Translations under genes and position numbers: made by a program
Part shown: in pieces, positions 48,582-58,657 of the stretch
Layout of the letters: the number at the start of each line of letters is the position of its first letter
How positions within the stretch are numbered: the stretch's first letter is position 1
Source: Fictibacillus sp. b24
Lineage (GTDB): Bacteria; Bacillota; Bacilli; Bacillales; Fictibacillaceae
NCBI RefSeq assembly: GCF_030348825.1
Contig: NZ_JAUCES010000005.1
Coordinates: 2,604,001 to 2,668,000 of the forward strand
Length of the DNA stretch: 64,000 nucleotides
Direction of reading: 5' to 3'
Notes under the pieces: generated by a model
The model's database searches: none
Told to the model about the DNA's origin: nothing
Seen by the model: only the letters and a program-made list of their open reading frames with translations

Positions 48582-49868
48582 TTACACTGGTACTTTTTCT
48601 TTCAGGTTCATATCAGTTGTTTCTCTTGTTTCTTCAACATCATATTTAGGCAAAGTTAACATATAGAACAGACCAACAATGAACAGTGCTCCGCCTACCA
48701 CCCAGAATAGCGCTTCAACCGATATGAACTTCGGAAAAAACGCAGCGATCAACGCAAGTGTGACTGTGTGTGACAGCATAGTAATCGGTGTGATTGCACC
48801 TTGAACTCGCCCCATCATTTTTGGATCCACGATTTTTGGCAGCCATCCGCCTAAACCAATGTTTACAAGCGGGATACTAAGCCCCATTAGAGCAGTGAAA
48901 ATAAAGAAAACCCAGATGTTCTCAGCCAAAGCACAACAACCAATTGCTACTCCACTTGCAAATAGACCAATGATAATAGCCGTTGATAGCTTTATCTTTT
49001 TAGCAAGCATCGAACAAATCACACTACCAGCCAGAACTGAAACACCAAACACAACACCCATCCACATCATCATTTGCTCATAATTTTCAGGAGCGAGTTT
49101 GTATTTCATGATAAATGCAGGCATGACCGATAACCCGCCATTGACTACACCGAATAAGAAAAAACCAAAAATTAAAGACATCAGCAATTTAGAGTTCTTT
49201 ATATAGGCAAAGCCTGCACCAAAGTCTTTCCATACCATTCCGATATTAATATCTTTAAACTTATGTTTTCCATTCGGCAAACGCACTTCTTCATTCACTT
49301 TCATACTCATGATCAATAATGCGGAAACCACATATGTAACAAGGTCAAATACGATAGCTCCTTGAATACCGACACTCCAGTAAATAAAAATCGCCAGCAT
49401 GTTTCCAAAAAGCATAAACATGCTTCCAACCATCTGATTCAATCCTGCAGCAATCGCGTATTCATCTTTGGATAAAATCCCTTGCACCATCGCTTGGTCC
49501 GCTGGGAAGAAGAACTTGCCGACGGCACTTCGCAAGAATAGAATCGCAAAGATTAACGGCATCCAATCCAGCCAGATTGCACCCATCAATGCCAAACATA
49601 GAACAGCACAGATCCAGTCACAATATAAAGCGATCTTCTGACGATCCATCCTATCTGCTAACACACCTACAATAAAAAAGACTGCTAATGTTGGTAATGA
49701 ATACATCAACTCAGCAAGTGTCGCATAAAATGGCTGTTCACCAAACTTATCTAACAAATAAAACATAAAAGCTGTAACGCCGATGATGCTCCCCATCATT
49801 GAAGTGAACCCAGCTAAAAATAGCTTGCTGAAGTTTCGGTTCTGAAATATTTTCAGAAAATCCTTCAT
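48582..49868 (-). CDS. MFS transporter, macrolide-efflux/EntS-like
   Basis: The 428-aa protein has 12 predicted transmembrane helices. The loop 2-3 motif is GVLADRMDRQKIALYCD, a variant of the MFS signature. The first helices begin NRNFSKLFLAGFTSMMGS, typical of MFS_3 macrolide and siderophore exporters. It probably extrudes a hydrophobic compound by proton antiport. No regulator gene is adjacent. Start: ATG at 49868 with GGGGG upstream. The 250 bp upstream of it contain no further gene. Confidence 0.8.
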   Translation of the reverse strand: MKDFLKIFQNRNFSKLFLAGFTSMMGSIIGVTAFMFYLLDKFGEQPFYATLAELMYSLPTLAVFFIVGVLADRMDRQKIALYCDWICAVLCLALMGAIWLDWMPLIFAILFLRSAVGKFFFPADQAMVQGILSKDEYAIAAGLNQMVGSMFMLFGNMLAIFIYWSVGIQGAIVFDLVTYVVSALLIMSMKVNEEVRLPNGKHKFKDINIGMVWKDFGAGFAYIKNSKLLMSLIFGFFLFGVVNGGLSVMPAFIMKYKLAPENYEQMMMWMGVVFGVSVLAGSVICSMLAKKIKLSTAIIIGLFASGVAIGCCALAENIWVFFIFTALMGLSIPLVNIGLGGWLPKIVDPKMMGRVQGAITPITMLSHTVTLALIAAFFPKFISVEALFWVVGGALFIVGLFYMLTLPKYDVEETRETTDMNLKEKVPV

Positions 49869-50063
49869 TTTATAACCCCCAATTTTGAATGTAACAATGT
49901 TCTACTACCATTTTCTACCTAATTCCATCTTTTGTAAATGTTTTTTTAGGTGAATTGTCTTATCAAGTTTTTGCATCTATAAGTTAAAATGTAAAGCAAA
50001 CGAGCACCTGAATGGGAAATCCACTTACCATTACAGCAAAGTTTGCAAATAGAAATAATATAA

Positions 50064-50105
50064 AATAAAAAAGAACTTTATGGATGTAAACAATCCATAA
50101 AGCTC
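50064..50105 (-). terminator. Intrinsic terminator of the Vpr-like protease gene
   Basis: Stem GAACTTTATGGAT/ATCCATAAAGCTC (one mismatch) with a T-run on the minus strand. Confidence 0.75.
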
Positions 50106-50119
50106 TAAAAAACTATTGA

Positions 50120-53100
50120 TTAACGTTTTACCGTAAACTTTCTTGGAACGGTAGTTAAAGTCAAACCAGTCTCATCTTTAACCTTAATTTTCACATAATA
50201 ATCTCCGTCTGGGTAATCACTGTCAGGTACCCACGGTAAGTTATAGATAGAGTGTTCATTGTAAATGTCCGCCTCTTCAAGCGTGTTTCCTTTTCCATCT
50301 GTGATCTCCAGATGCCAATCTAGACGTTTATATCCAAAAAGGGTCATTCGAAGAGGTTTTGATTCATTTACATTCGTCGCGTTATTAATCCCCATATAGT
50401 TAATAAGCGGATCTGCGTTTAGGTATTTCTCGTCACCTTGATAGGAGACTCCAACATTTCTTGCATGATCAATTGCAGAAATAGTAACTAACTCTGGTTT
50501 AACTTTAGAAATGTACTCATTCGATGCTCCCTGCAGTCTTTGATACACGCCGTTTACCCATAGCATGTTCCCTAGGTGATCTGTGCTTGTTTCCTTTACA
50601 TCCCAATTGATAAGGTACTTCCCATCTTCTAACTCTGACACTTGTATGTTTTCAACTTTAGGTGCAACGGAATCTACTTTTACAGGAATCTTTGTAACTT
50701 GTGGTTTAGCGCCTTCATAGTTTAATGTGCTCGTATACACATAATAATATTGCCCATCTTCAACCGTATTACCCTCATTGTCTGTGGAATTCCAGAAGAA
50801 TCCTTCCAAATTGTAATAGTAATCTCTATAACTCATAATGTTCTTTCTAAACTTATACGGGCTACCATCTTCTGTAAACTCATTGAAATTACCAAGATCT
50901 TTAATGATGTTGCCCTTTTCATCTTGGATGCTTAAAGATAACTCTTTTAAATTACGAAGAGCCGTAAAGCCAGGATAAGCTCCTGAGCTGCTTGAACGTG
51001 GCGAAACGCCAATCTTTTCTTGATCAAACGTCCCAGTCATCCCATTATAACCGAGTGGCAATGAATCAATATCGTTAAAAAGCACTGTATAACCTAAGAA
51101 CGCATCCCCTGTTACAGGACTTTCATCCACGTTAGCAATCTTATCCCAGTCACCGTAATAGCCCATAAGTGGTACAGATAAAGTTGTTAATTCTTTAACG
51201 GAACTTCCTTTAGGCACAAAGCGAACAAACCCTTCTATAAAACGTCCTTCACTTAACTCTTCAGGGAGTGTAACAGAGATCTTCACTTTTTCATCTCGTT
51301 GCGGTTTATACGTGTATGGTTCTGTTGGACCATACGTCTTCCCATTAATTTTAATGACAGCACCTGTTACTGGAACAGAATGGAGCGTTAAATATTCTCT
51401 TTCCACTTCTGCATGTGTCTTTTTTGTTGTTTCATCCGTAATGAGATCGACCTGAATCTCATACTGATGCTGAGGCTTTACTAAGTTTTGCTTTAAAGCT
51501 TTAACATTTAATGTGAAATCAAAGTTTCGTCCCACTTCTTTGAGAGCAACAGAAGCTGCCTGTTCTAAAGGAACACCAGAACGTTCAAGTAAATATGGTG
51601 TTTTCAGGGCTCGTTCAATCTTCATCATTCCAGAGCCTTGTCTTCTTGGAGAATATAGTGCGTTGTTATGCTTTGGGTTCGTCAACGATTCAGTTGTATT
51701 CATCAAAGCATTCTTCGCCTTTAACACCGTTTCCATTTCTTTTGGAAGTCCAAGTTCTTGATAGTAATGCTGTAGAAGTAATGCTCCACCACCTGCAACA
51801 TGCGGACTTGCCATGGATGTGCCGCTCATCGTTTCGTACTGATTATTTATGACAGTAGAGAAGATTTTCCCTCCTGGTGCTGTAATTTCGGGTTTAAAGC
51901 TAAGATCTGTCGGCGAACCGAATGATGAAAATGATGACATTGGCTCTGTTGCTGTATTTTGAACTTTCAATACCTCATCCGTCAGCTGAACCGTCACTTT
52001 CTCCCCTGACTTTAATCGTTCTACTAACTGATTTCCGTTTACTTGATCCGAAGTTAGTGCTGGAATGAAGTAAGGGCTGAAAAATAAACTTGAGTATGCT
52101 GGAACTTGTGGTGGCGGCACGACCATAACCGCTACTGCTCCTTTTCCACCTGCTCCAGTTTGAATATGAGTGAACGTTGAATAGTTTTGCAACGGCTGGG
52201 CGACTGCGATTTTCCCTTGAAGATCAAGGTTCTTAAAATCTGCTGAGCTTCCTTCACCTACAAATACTAACTCATACTCTTTAGCTGGATCTAACGTACC
52301 TATTAATTTCTTAATGCCTGGCTGGATTTGGTAGCCGAATAAGCTGCCATCAGACAAGCGTAATCCATCTACTGTCATCATATCGTTTTCTGAAGAAGCC
52401 ACTTGAAGAGCATGAGGAGTTACACCTGGATCTCCTACTAGACCAATATCAGGATTTTTCGCTAACGGCAGCTGAGATTTCGCAAGCAAATTATTCTTTG
52501 TGCTATATGCTGCGTTTCCTGCTGCTGCTACAACCAAAACACCTTGTTCCGTTGCATATTGAATTGCACGCTGAACCGGGTCATTTGGATCTACATTCCC
52601 TGCCTCTGACCCTAAGCTTAGGTTGATTACGTCAGCTCCCATTTCTACAGCATGGTAGATGCCTGCTGCGATATCATCATCGTAGGCACCACCGCCTTTA
52701 TCCGAAAATACCTTTTCTGCTAAAAGCTGAACATCAGGAGCTACACCAACAGCTTTTTTGTGTGTCTCTTCATAGGCACCTACGATACCCGCAACATGTG
52801 TCCCGTGTGAATTTTTTGTTGGGATAACGTTCGTATCGTTGTCTGCCCAATCGTATCCAGTTGGCACTTTATCGGTAAACCACACTTCTTCGATTTCTGT
52901 TTGATTAAACGCATCTTGAAGGTTTTGTTGAGTTAGTTTGGCAGCCTCTTTTCCTTTTTCAGAAAGCTGCATCGCTTCATGCTGATGATCGACGCCTGAA
53001 TCAACGATCGCAACAACCATACCTTCTCCGTGTGTGTTATATTTTGTCCACGTATTCATCGCTTCAACTAGCTCTTTGCTGTTTACAACAGTATGTTCAT

Positions 53101-53554
53101 ATTGCTTAGCTACTCGAACATCTTTTACTCCATGAAGTTTGGCCACTTTTTGCGCTTCTCCAAGCGTAGTTTCTACGCTAAATCCATAAAATCCTTTAGA
53201 ATAAGTGTGTCTTACCTTTGTTGTAAAACTTCTTTTTTCTGTAATGGCCTTCTTCACTTTATCCACTTGGGCTTGAGGAAGTGCTTTCGCCTGCTTGTCC
53301 ACTTCAACTTCTACAATGATTCTTACTTTTTCGTTCGGGTTGAAAGAGGTCTTTTGTGTGCCATAAAGCGGATCATTGTTTTGCTCTCTAGTTATTTCAA
53401 AATTTTTAAGTTTTTCTAGTGTTTCAGACATCGGGAGCTGTCTTGGATCTTGTTTTGAAAACTGAAAATCTGCACTGACCGATGAACCAAACGTACTAAC
53501 TGCAATAACACCTGCAAAAAATGTTGGTAATACCTTTTTTTTCATAACCCTCAT
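50120..53554 (-). CDS. Large secreted subtilase, Vpr-like, with PA and C-terminal beta domains
   Basis: The 1144-aa protein has a signal peptide (residues 1-28), an I9-type propeptide (about 75-155) and an S8 catalytic domain with D185, H250 and S580. A protease-associated (PA) insert lies at about 400-525, between the His and Ser. Fn3-like beta domains and repeated YxxGxYY-type modules follow to the end. It is longer than B. subtilis Vpr (about 800 aa), so accessory binding domains have been added. No LPXTG or S-layer anchor is seen. The gene is divergent from an RRNPP-type regulator that may control it. The ATG at 53554 follows GAGGGTG; the ATG at 53545 is an alternative. Confidence 0.85.
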   Translation of the reverse strand: MRVMKKKVLPTFFAGVIAVSTFGSSVSADFQFSKQDPRQLPMSETLEKLKNFEITREQNNDPLYGTQKTSFNPNEKVRIIVEVEVDKQAKALPQAQVDKVKKAITEKRSFTTKVRHTYSKGFYGFSVETTLGEAQKVAKLHGVKDVRVAKQYEHTVVNSKELVEAMNTWTKYNTHGEGMVVAIVDSGVDHQHEAMQLSEKGKEAAKLTQQNLQDAFNQTEIEEVWFTDKVPTGYDWADNDTNVIPTKNSHGTHVAGIVGAYEETHKKAVGVAPDVQLLAEKVFSDKGGGAYDDDIAAGIYHAVEMGADVINLSLGSEAGNVDPNDPVQRAIQYATEQGVLVVAAAGNAAYSTKNNLLAKSQLPLAKNPDIGLVGDPGVTPHALQVASSENDMMTVDGLRLSDGSLFGYQIQPGIKKLIGTLDPAKEYELVFVGEGSSADFKNLDLQGKIAVAQPLQNYSTFTHIQTGAGGKGAVAVMVVPPPQVPAYSSLFFSPYFIPALTSDQVNGNQLVERLKSGEKVTVQLTDEVLKVQNTATEPMSSFSSFGSPTDLSFKPEITAPGGKIFSTVINNQYETMSGTSMASPHVAGGGALLLQHYYQELGLPKEMETVLKAKNALMNTTESLTNPKHNNALYSPRRQGSGMMKIERALKTPYLLERSGVPLEQAASVALKEVGRNFDFTLNVKALKQNLVKPQHQYEIQVDLITDETTKKTHAEVEREYLTLHSVPVTGAVIKINGKTYGPTEPYTYKPQRDEKVKISVTLPEELSEGRFIEGFVRFVPKGSSVKELTTLSVPLMGYYGDWDKIANVDESPVTGDAFLGYTVLFNDIDSLPLGYNGMTGTFDQEKIGVSPRSSSSGAYPGFTALRNLKELSLSIQDEKGNIIKDLGNFNEFTEDGSPYKFRKNIMSYRDYYYNLEGFFWNSTDNEGNTVEDGQYYYVYTSTLNYEGAKPQVTKIPVKVDSVAPKVENIQVSELEDGKYLINWDVKETSTDHLGNMLWVNGVYQRLQGASNEYISKVKPELVTISAIDHARNVGVSYQGDEKYLNADPLINYMGINNATNVNESKPLRMTLFGYKRLDWHLEITDGKGNTLEEADIYNEHSIYNLPWVPDSDYPDGDYYVKIKVKDETGLTLTTVPRKFTVKR

Positions 53555-53912
53555 CTACTCACCCTCTAATTCTATTAAATTCGAAAGATTCATACTTTTT
53601 ATCTTAGAGAGTCACATTCAAGAAGTAAATTGGGGTAATTGATAAGGGAATGACGAAGAAAACGACATTCTTTTTTACTACCTTTTCTTAGTCAACTCCA
53701 TAATCGTAGTACTTTTAAACTTAAAATAAGGAACAAAAATGATAATATGTAAAAAATTAAAAATTCCATTAACCCAAATCACACTTTCCCTCTAGCTTTT
53801 ATCAAGTTTTAATAGGAAAGAGAAAGGACATCCTACCACTCGTAATCCCCTATTTTAGAATAAAAAATCGTGCTACTATAGGAAAAACAACCTACAAACG
53901 GAGTGATGATAC
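53555..53912. other. Divergent intergenic region between protease and RRNPP-type regulator, 358 bp
   Basis: A/T-rich, with no gene and no obvious tandem repeat. I could not identify a confident promoter or a PlcR/NprR-type operator on either strand. Confidence 0.4.
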
Positions 53913-55154
53913 ATGAAGGAAGGTTTAATCATCAAATTGTATCGCGAAAGGGCTGGTTTAACACAAACACAGCTTGGAGAAGGCATTTGCTCTGTCACTC
54001 ATATTAGCAAGATTGAAAGAGGTATTACTCAATATTCCTCTGAGATAATTTCATTGATCTGCGGAAGGTTAAACATTGATTTAAATCAAGAAATGGAACA
54101 ATATGAGCTATTGGAAAAAAAACTGCATGAGTGGTTAGAGGTCATGGTAAAGCAGCAGCTAGGTGAATTAGAAACACTAAAAGAAGAGATTGAAAACAAT
54201 GCCTATATTCATCTTTCAGAGGTTCAGAACTCGTATCGTATTCTTCTTGCTCGTTATCTTCTTACAAAAGGCAACATGCAGAAAGGAAAAGAAATATTAG
54301 ATAGCTGTCAGCAGCAGTTAGGACTGCTTGATCGTTATGAAAAACATTTACTCGAGCATACGTTGGGCATCTTTTACATAAATATCGGCAAAATAAAAGA
54401 AGCGATTCGGCATCTGACTAACATTAATCCGATTGAATATAACAATCATGAATTTTATTATCACCTCGCCTCTGCCTACCATATGATTCAAGCTAAAGTA
54501 AAAGCGTATCATTATGGCAACTTGGCACTTTCCTATTTCAGAACGACAAATAATTTCAAACGCATGCTTGATACCGAGACTCTCATGTTGATTCAGATGG
54601 GATACAATGACGTCTATCATTTTGAGGATACAGTAGAACGTTATCATGCTTTGATCAAAAGCTGCAAAACGTACCAAGAAGATGTGAAAGTCGTTAATCT
54701 CTGGCATAACTTAGGTGTGGATTTTGCTGCAAAGCATCTTTACGAAGAAGCCAGAGTAGCATATGAAAAAGCATTAGAGGGCTGCCTTATGCATTCTCTT
54801 CCCCACATTGAACTAGGTGCTAGACGAGGCATTGTGCATTGTTCCATCCACCTTGGTGATACTGAAAAAACGGTGCTGAGAAATCATATTCAGTTAGGCC
54901 GTAAACTAGCAAAAAGATTAAACAACGAGACATACTTACTTGTTTTTCACCTGCTCGAAATTATGCTTATCCACTCTCAATCAGAGGCCTATTATCACTA
55001 TTTAGAAACGACTTTCCTTCCTCATTTGCAAGAAACAGGACAGGAATCTTTATTGATGATCTATGAAAAAGAAATCTTTCATTATTATAGGAAGTCTTCT
55101 CAATATGAAAAAGCAGCCGAACTTGCTGATAAATATATGAGTGCATCTCTATAG
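53913..55154 (+). CDS. RRNPP-type regulator: XRE helix-turn-helix with TPR domain
   Basis: The 413-aa protein has an N-terminal helix-turn-helix (residues about 5-60): LYRERAGLTQTQLGEGICS and ISKIERG. An array of about seven tetratricopeptide-like helical repeats (about 70-405) follows, as in NprR, PlcR and related peptide-sensing regulators. Such proteins usually bind a short secreted peptide. No peptide gene is found directly downstream, where the next coding region starts 76 bp later. It is divergent from the Vpr-like protease gene, suggesting but not proving control of protease production. ATG follows GGAGTGATG. Confidence 0.78.
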   Translation: MKEGLIIKLYRERAGLTQTQLGEGICSVTHISKIERGITQYSSEIISLICGRLNIDLNQEMEQYELLEKKLHEWLEVMVKQQLGELETLKEEIENNAYIHLSEVQNSYRILLARYLLTKGNMQKGKEILDSCQQQLGLLDRYEKHLLEHTLGIFYINIGKIKEAIRHLTNINPIEYNNHEFYYHLASAYHMIQAKVKAYHYGNLALSYFRTTNNFKRMLDTETLMLIQMGYNDVYHFEDTVERYHALIKSCKTYQEDVKVVNLWHNLGVDFAAKHLYEEARVAYEKALEGCLMHSLPHIELGARRGIVHCSIHLGDTEKTVLRNHIQLGRKLAKRLNNETYLLVFHLLEIMLIHSQSEAYYHYLETTFLPHLQETGQESLLMIYEKEIFHYYRKSSQYEKAAELADKYMSASL

Positions 55155-55230
55155 GAAAATTTTTTTAAGGTTGAACTTTATGCTTTATGACGATACTCTA
55201 GACAGAGAGCATAATAGAGAGGATACTGAC

Positions 55231-56415
55231 ATGATTCATTTATTTTCACACAATGATTTAGACGGAAAATCGTGCGGCTACTTGGCACAACTGGCTTTTG
55301 GAGACAACTGCAAAATTTCGTATTGTTCTCATGGAACGATCAACGACCGAGTAGAGATGCTGCTTGATAATCCGAAAGAAAGAAAAACAGAAATTATCAT
55401 TACAGATATCGCGGTAAACGAAGATTTGATGATGCGCCTTGATGAGCGCTCAAATGCTGGCGGAAAAGTGAAGCTCATTGACCACCATGCTACAGCTCTT
55501 CATTTCAATGGGTTCGACTGGGGACATGTTCAAGTACGTTACGATGACGAACGCTTAACGTGCGCCACTTCCCTTTTCTACGAATATTTGATTGAGAACG
55601 GCAAACTTAAACCTACAGGAGCTCTTGATGAGTATGTAGAGCTTGTTCGTTTATATGATACATGGGAGTGGTTTGATCAGAAAGTTGAAGCTAAACGTTT
55701 GAACGACTTATTCTTCATCCTGCCTCCTGATAAATTTGAGGAACAGATCATGGACCGTTTGAAAGGTGATTCTTTTCAGTTCTCAGAAACAGAAACGACT
55801 ATTCTTGATTTAGAAGAAGAAAACATCGCTGATTATATTAAAAAGAAACAGCGTCAGATGGTTGAGATTTGGGATACTTGGTCTTTAGGTGAAGGATCAG
55901 AAGAAAAAACGTACAAGGTTGGCATTCTTCACGCAGAACGCTATCACTCAGAACTTGGAAATGAGATCAATCGTGAAAATCCTCATCTAGACTTGATTGT
56001 GATCTTAAACATCGCGAACAAGCGCATTGGATTACGCACGATACATGATGAAGTGGATTGTTCGATCTACGCGAAACAGTACGGAGGCGGCGGACATCCA
56101 AAAGCTTCAGGTGGAAACATGACTTCTGAAGCGTTTGAAAAGTTTGTTGTTGCTGCATTCCATGAACAGCCTAGAAGAATCGATGCACCGAAGAACGAAC
56201 ACAACGTGAAGGAAAATCCTGATGGCAGCTTGTATGTGAACAACCATCGTGAAGTTTCTAAGATCTATTCGGAAGATAATCAAACATGGCTGATTACACA
56301 TAAAACACATCCAGTTGATGAATCGTTCGATAGCTATCAAGATGCTGAAAATTACGTCAAGCGCCACTTTGAAGGCTGGCTGATGCGTGACGATGAAGCG
56401 AATAACAGTAATTGA
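55231..56415 (+). CDS. nrnB: DHH-family oligoribonuclease NrnB-like
   Basis: The 394-aa protein has an N-terminal DHH phosphoesterase domain with SHNDLDGKSCG, TDIAV and LIDHHATALHF, and a DHHA1 domain ending in GGGGHPKASGG. Members degrade nanoRNAs or short DNA and 3-prime-5-prime oligoribonucleotides. B. subtilis NrnB (YngD) has the same length and opening. The C-terminal 70 residues are an added region. ATG at 55231 has AGAGAGG upstream; the frame from 55141 overlaps the regulator gene. It is probably co-transcribed with the RRNPP-type gene. Confidence 0.82.
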   Translation: MIHLFSHNDLDGKSCGYLAQLAFGDNCKISYCSHGTINDRVEMLLDNPKERKTEIIITDIAVNEDLMMRLDERSNAGGKVKLIDHHATALHFNGFDWGHVQVRYDDERLTCATSLFYEYLIENGKLKPTGALDEYVELVRLYDTWEWFDQKVEAKRLNDLFFILPPDKFEEQIMDRLKGDSFQFSETETTILDLEEENIADYIKKKQRQMVEIWDTWSLGEGSEEKTYKVGILHAERYHSELGNEINRENPHLDLIVILNIANKRIGLRTIHDEVDCSIYAKQYGGGGHPKASGGNMTSEAFEKFVVAAFHEQPRRIDAPKNEHNVKENPDGSLYVNNHREVSKIYSEDNQTWLITHKTHPVDESFDSYQDAENYVKRHFEGWLMRDDEANNSN

Positions 56416-56425
56416 CCAAATGAAA

Positions 56426-56460
56426 GAAGGACTGCCCTTTACAGGGCAGTCCTTTTCCTT
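56426..56460. terminator. Bidirectional intrinsic terminator
   Basis: Stem AAGGACTGCCC/GGGCAGTCCTT with a 6-nt loop and a T-rich tail, between nrnB and the germination operon. Confidence 0.85.
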
Positions 56461-57548
56461 TATTCAACAACACCGGAGTGTATCATTTCTAAGTCTGCAC
56501 TCACTTTCACTTTTACATCTGGATATTGCTCTTTCCACTTTTTTAAATCAAAATCACGATAATGCGCTTCATATTTAGAACCTAGACCGATTGGATCAAT
56601 CTCATTTTCTTGAAGTAACTTGATGATTCTTGTAGCGTCTTGTTCAATCTTATTTTTTATTTGAACTTGAAGTTCTTTTACTTTCTTTTTATCTGTAGCC
56701 TTTCGAACAATACTTCTGTACTCTTGAACTCTTGCATCCATTTTTATGTTGATATTAAATTCAGGAATACCTTTGATTACTTTAACCTTATAGTGGGGTG
56801 TTGATTTGATATTGCTGATTACAACATACTCATTTTCGTCAATCTTGTATTGATGTGTTCCCATTTTAAAACGTTCTACCAACATTTTTAGCGTGAATAC
56901 ATCCTTTATAGGCAAGGTCGTTTTTAATTGATCATCCTTAAACAGGCCAACCCCATTTATTTTAATTTTGTCTTTTTCTTTTTTTAGGAGGGGCAAGTAT
57001 GGATCATTTCCGTCATTATGGTAGTTGTAAGAAAATATAGAAAGGTCAGAAGTAGGCAATTCTCCTATTTTGGCGTTTTGGATAATCATATCCGAAAGAT
57101 ACAAAGCAATGTTTTCTTTTCCATATTTTTTTATCGAGAGTAATTCCGAAGCTTCCCCTTCAATAATAGCGAGCTGTATGGTGCTTGCAATTTCGGGTGT
57201 GCGGTTTATGGTATCAAGAAATGGAAACAAGCCTTTTTCTGCAAGGCTTTGACCAAACAATGCAATACGAAGCTGGCCGCTGACTAAGGGATATTGAACT
57301 TCATTCTGAGAACGATCGATGGTTTCTTGAACGGTTTCCCCTTCAGCTTTTAATATTTCTATTGTTGAAGTTTCATCCACCTTATATTCTGGGTACACAA
57401 TGGTTCCCAATAATTTTTCATCAGAAGTTAGATCGAATCCTACACCTTGAATAATACTAATTTCATTTGTATTTTGTGTGGGAACGATTTGACAGCCCGA
57501 TAACACAAAGATTAATACGATAGAATTGCAAAGGAAAAAGCACTTCAT
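56460..57548 (-). CDS. Spore germination protein C subunit (Ger(x)C lipoprotein)
   Basis: The 362-aa protein has lipoprotein signal FVLSGC with lipidated Cys19. The GerAC/GerKC fold includes QGVGFDLTSDEKLLGTIVYP and a C-terminal segment FDLKKWKEQYPDVKVKVSADL. It is the outer-face subunit of a nutrient germinant receptor in the spore inner membrane. The ATG at 57548 overlaps the B-subunit stop by 4 bp. It is the last gene of an A-B-C operon. Confidence 0.88.
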   Translation of the reverse strand: MKCFFLCNSIVLIFVLSGCQIVPTQNTNEISIIQGVGFDLTSDEKLLGTIVYPEYKVDETSTIEILKAEGETVQETIDRSQNEVQYPLVSGQLRIALFGQSLAEKGLFPFLDTINRTPEIASTIQLAIIEGEASELLSIKKYGKENIALYLSDMIIQNAKIGELPTSDLSIFSYNYHNDGNDPYLPLLKKEKDKIKINGVGLFKDDQLKTTLPIKDVFTLKMLVERFKMGTHQYKIDENEYVVISNIKSTPHYKVKVIKGIPEFNINIKMDARVQEYRSIVRKATDKKKVKELQVQIKNKIEQDATRIIKLLQENEIDPIGLGSKYEAHYRDFDLKKWKEQYPDVKVKVSADLEMIHSGVVE

Positions 57549-58642
57549 CCCGATATCCTCTTTTTCTTTTTTACCACTATATAAACAAGCCATAATAAAG
57601 GAATATAAAGATAAAATAACGCTAGTGAAATGCTTGAGATCATATCCAAGAACGAATGAAGAATATACCTGTCATCCAGCAGCTGGCATAACACCAAACT
57701 TAAAGCCATTAAGACAAGTAAAGGGGCTTTTTGTTTTTTCTTAAAAATCTTTTTAAAGCCTCTGCTCGATGCCCATAGCATCAGCGTTATGATCGTCACG
57801 ATTTTAATTAGATACAACGAAGTGAGAATATACTCAATCCTTTGGATAAACGAAAAGGTTGTTAACGTATTAATATTAATTCTTGCCCAAATGGTAGTCT
57901 GTATTTGTTTCTCACTTATGAATAAAAAAGTAGTAAAAGCTCCTACCGTATAAAATAAAGTCGTAAACGCGATGCCTAGATGAGCAAATTTTTGGGATGA
58001 TCTAGCATTTTTTATAAAGGGAAAGACCATTAAAATGATCTCAAACCCTGCCATAGAATAACTTGTTTCTTTAGCAGATCGTAATAGATCAACTAAGGAA
58101 TGATCCAATATAGGAAGCAGATTATCAATATGAATATAATTTCTAGGCAGGTAAAAATGGTTAAAGAAAAGAAGGATTGTATATATGACAGCTACAAAAC
58201 ATATGCCTGCCACTACACGGAAACCCCCAGATATAATGTAATAGCATAATAAAAGAATCAGCAATGCGAGTACCCATGTTGGTAATGTAGGGAACATCCA
58301 TACTTGGATTATCTCAATATACTCCCTGAGAACACTAACAGCGGCCAACCAGAAATAGACCATAATGATTCCGCTCATAATCGACCCAAATAATTTACCG
58401 TATAAATGGTTATGTACATCCACAATATCTCCATTTGCAGAAGACAAAAGATGAATCATCACGGCCATGATAAGTTGAATGATTGCCCCAGCAATCAGAA
58501 CACTGATCCACGCGTCATAGCCTGCATCTTTTGCAATAATTCGATGAAACCCTAATATCCCTACCCCTGTTTGTGCACCTATTATGATAAAGAACAAAAA
58601 ATAGGGTGATACTTGGTGCCTAATATTTACTTGCAAGATCAT
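57545..58642 (-). CDS. Spore germination protein B subunit (GerAB-type permease)
   Basis: The 365-aa protein has ten transmembrane helices of the APC-like Spore_permease family. Its N-terminus has the typical FFIIIGAQTGVGILGFHRII. It is the putative germinant-binding channel of the receptor. The ATG at 58642 has AAGGAGG 4 bp upstream. It follows the A-subunit gene by 15 bp and overlaps the C-subunit gene. Confidence 0.88.
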   Translation of the reverse strand: MILQVNIRHQVSPYFLFFIIIGAQTGVGILGFHRIIAKDAGYDAWISVLIAGAIIQLIMAVMIHLLSSANGDIVDVHNHLYGKLFGSIMSGIIMVYFWLAAVSVLREYIEIIQVWMFPTLPTWVLALLILLLCYYIISGGFRVVAGICFVAVIYTILLFFNHFYLPRNYIHIDNLLPILDHSLVDLLRSAKETSYSMAGFEIILMVFPFIKNARSSQKFAHLGIAFTTLFYTVGAFTTFLFISEKQIQTTIWARININTLTTFSFIQRIEYILTSLYLIKIVTIITLMLWASSRGFKKIFKKKQKAPLLVLMALSLVLCQLLDDRYILHSFLDMISSISLALFYLYIPLLWLVYIVVKKKKRISG

Positions 58643-58657
58643 TCAACCTCCTTTCTG

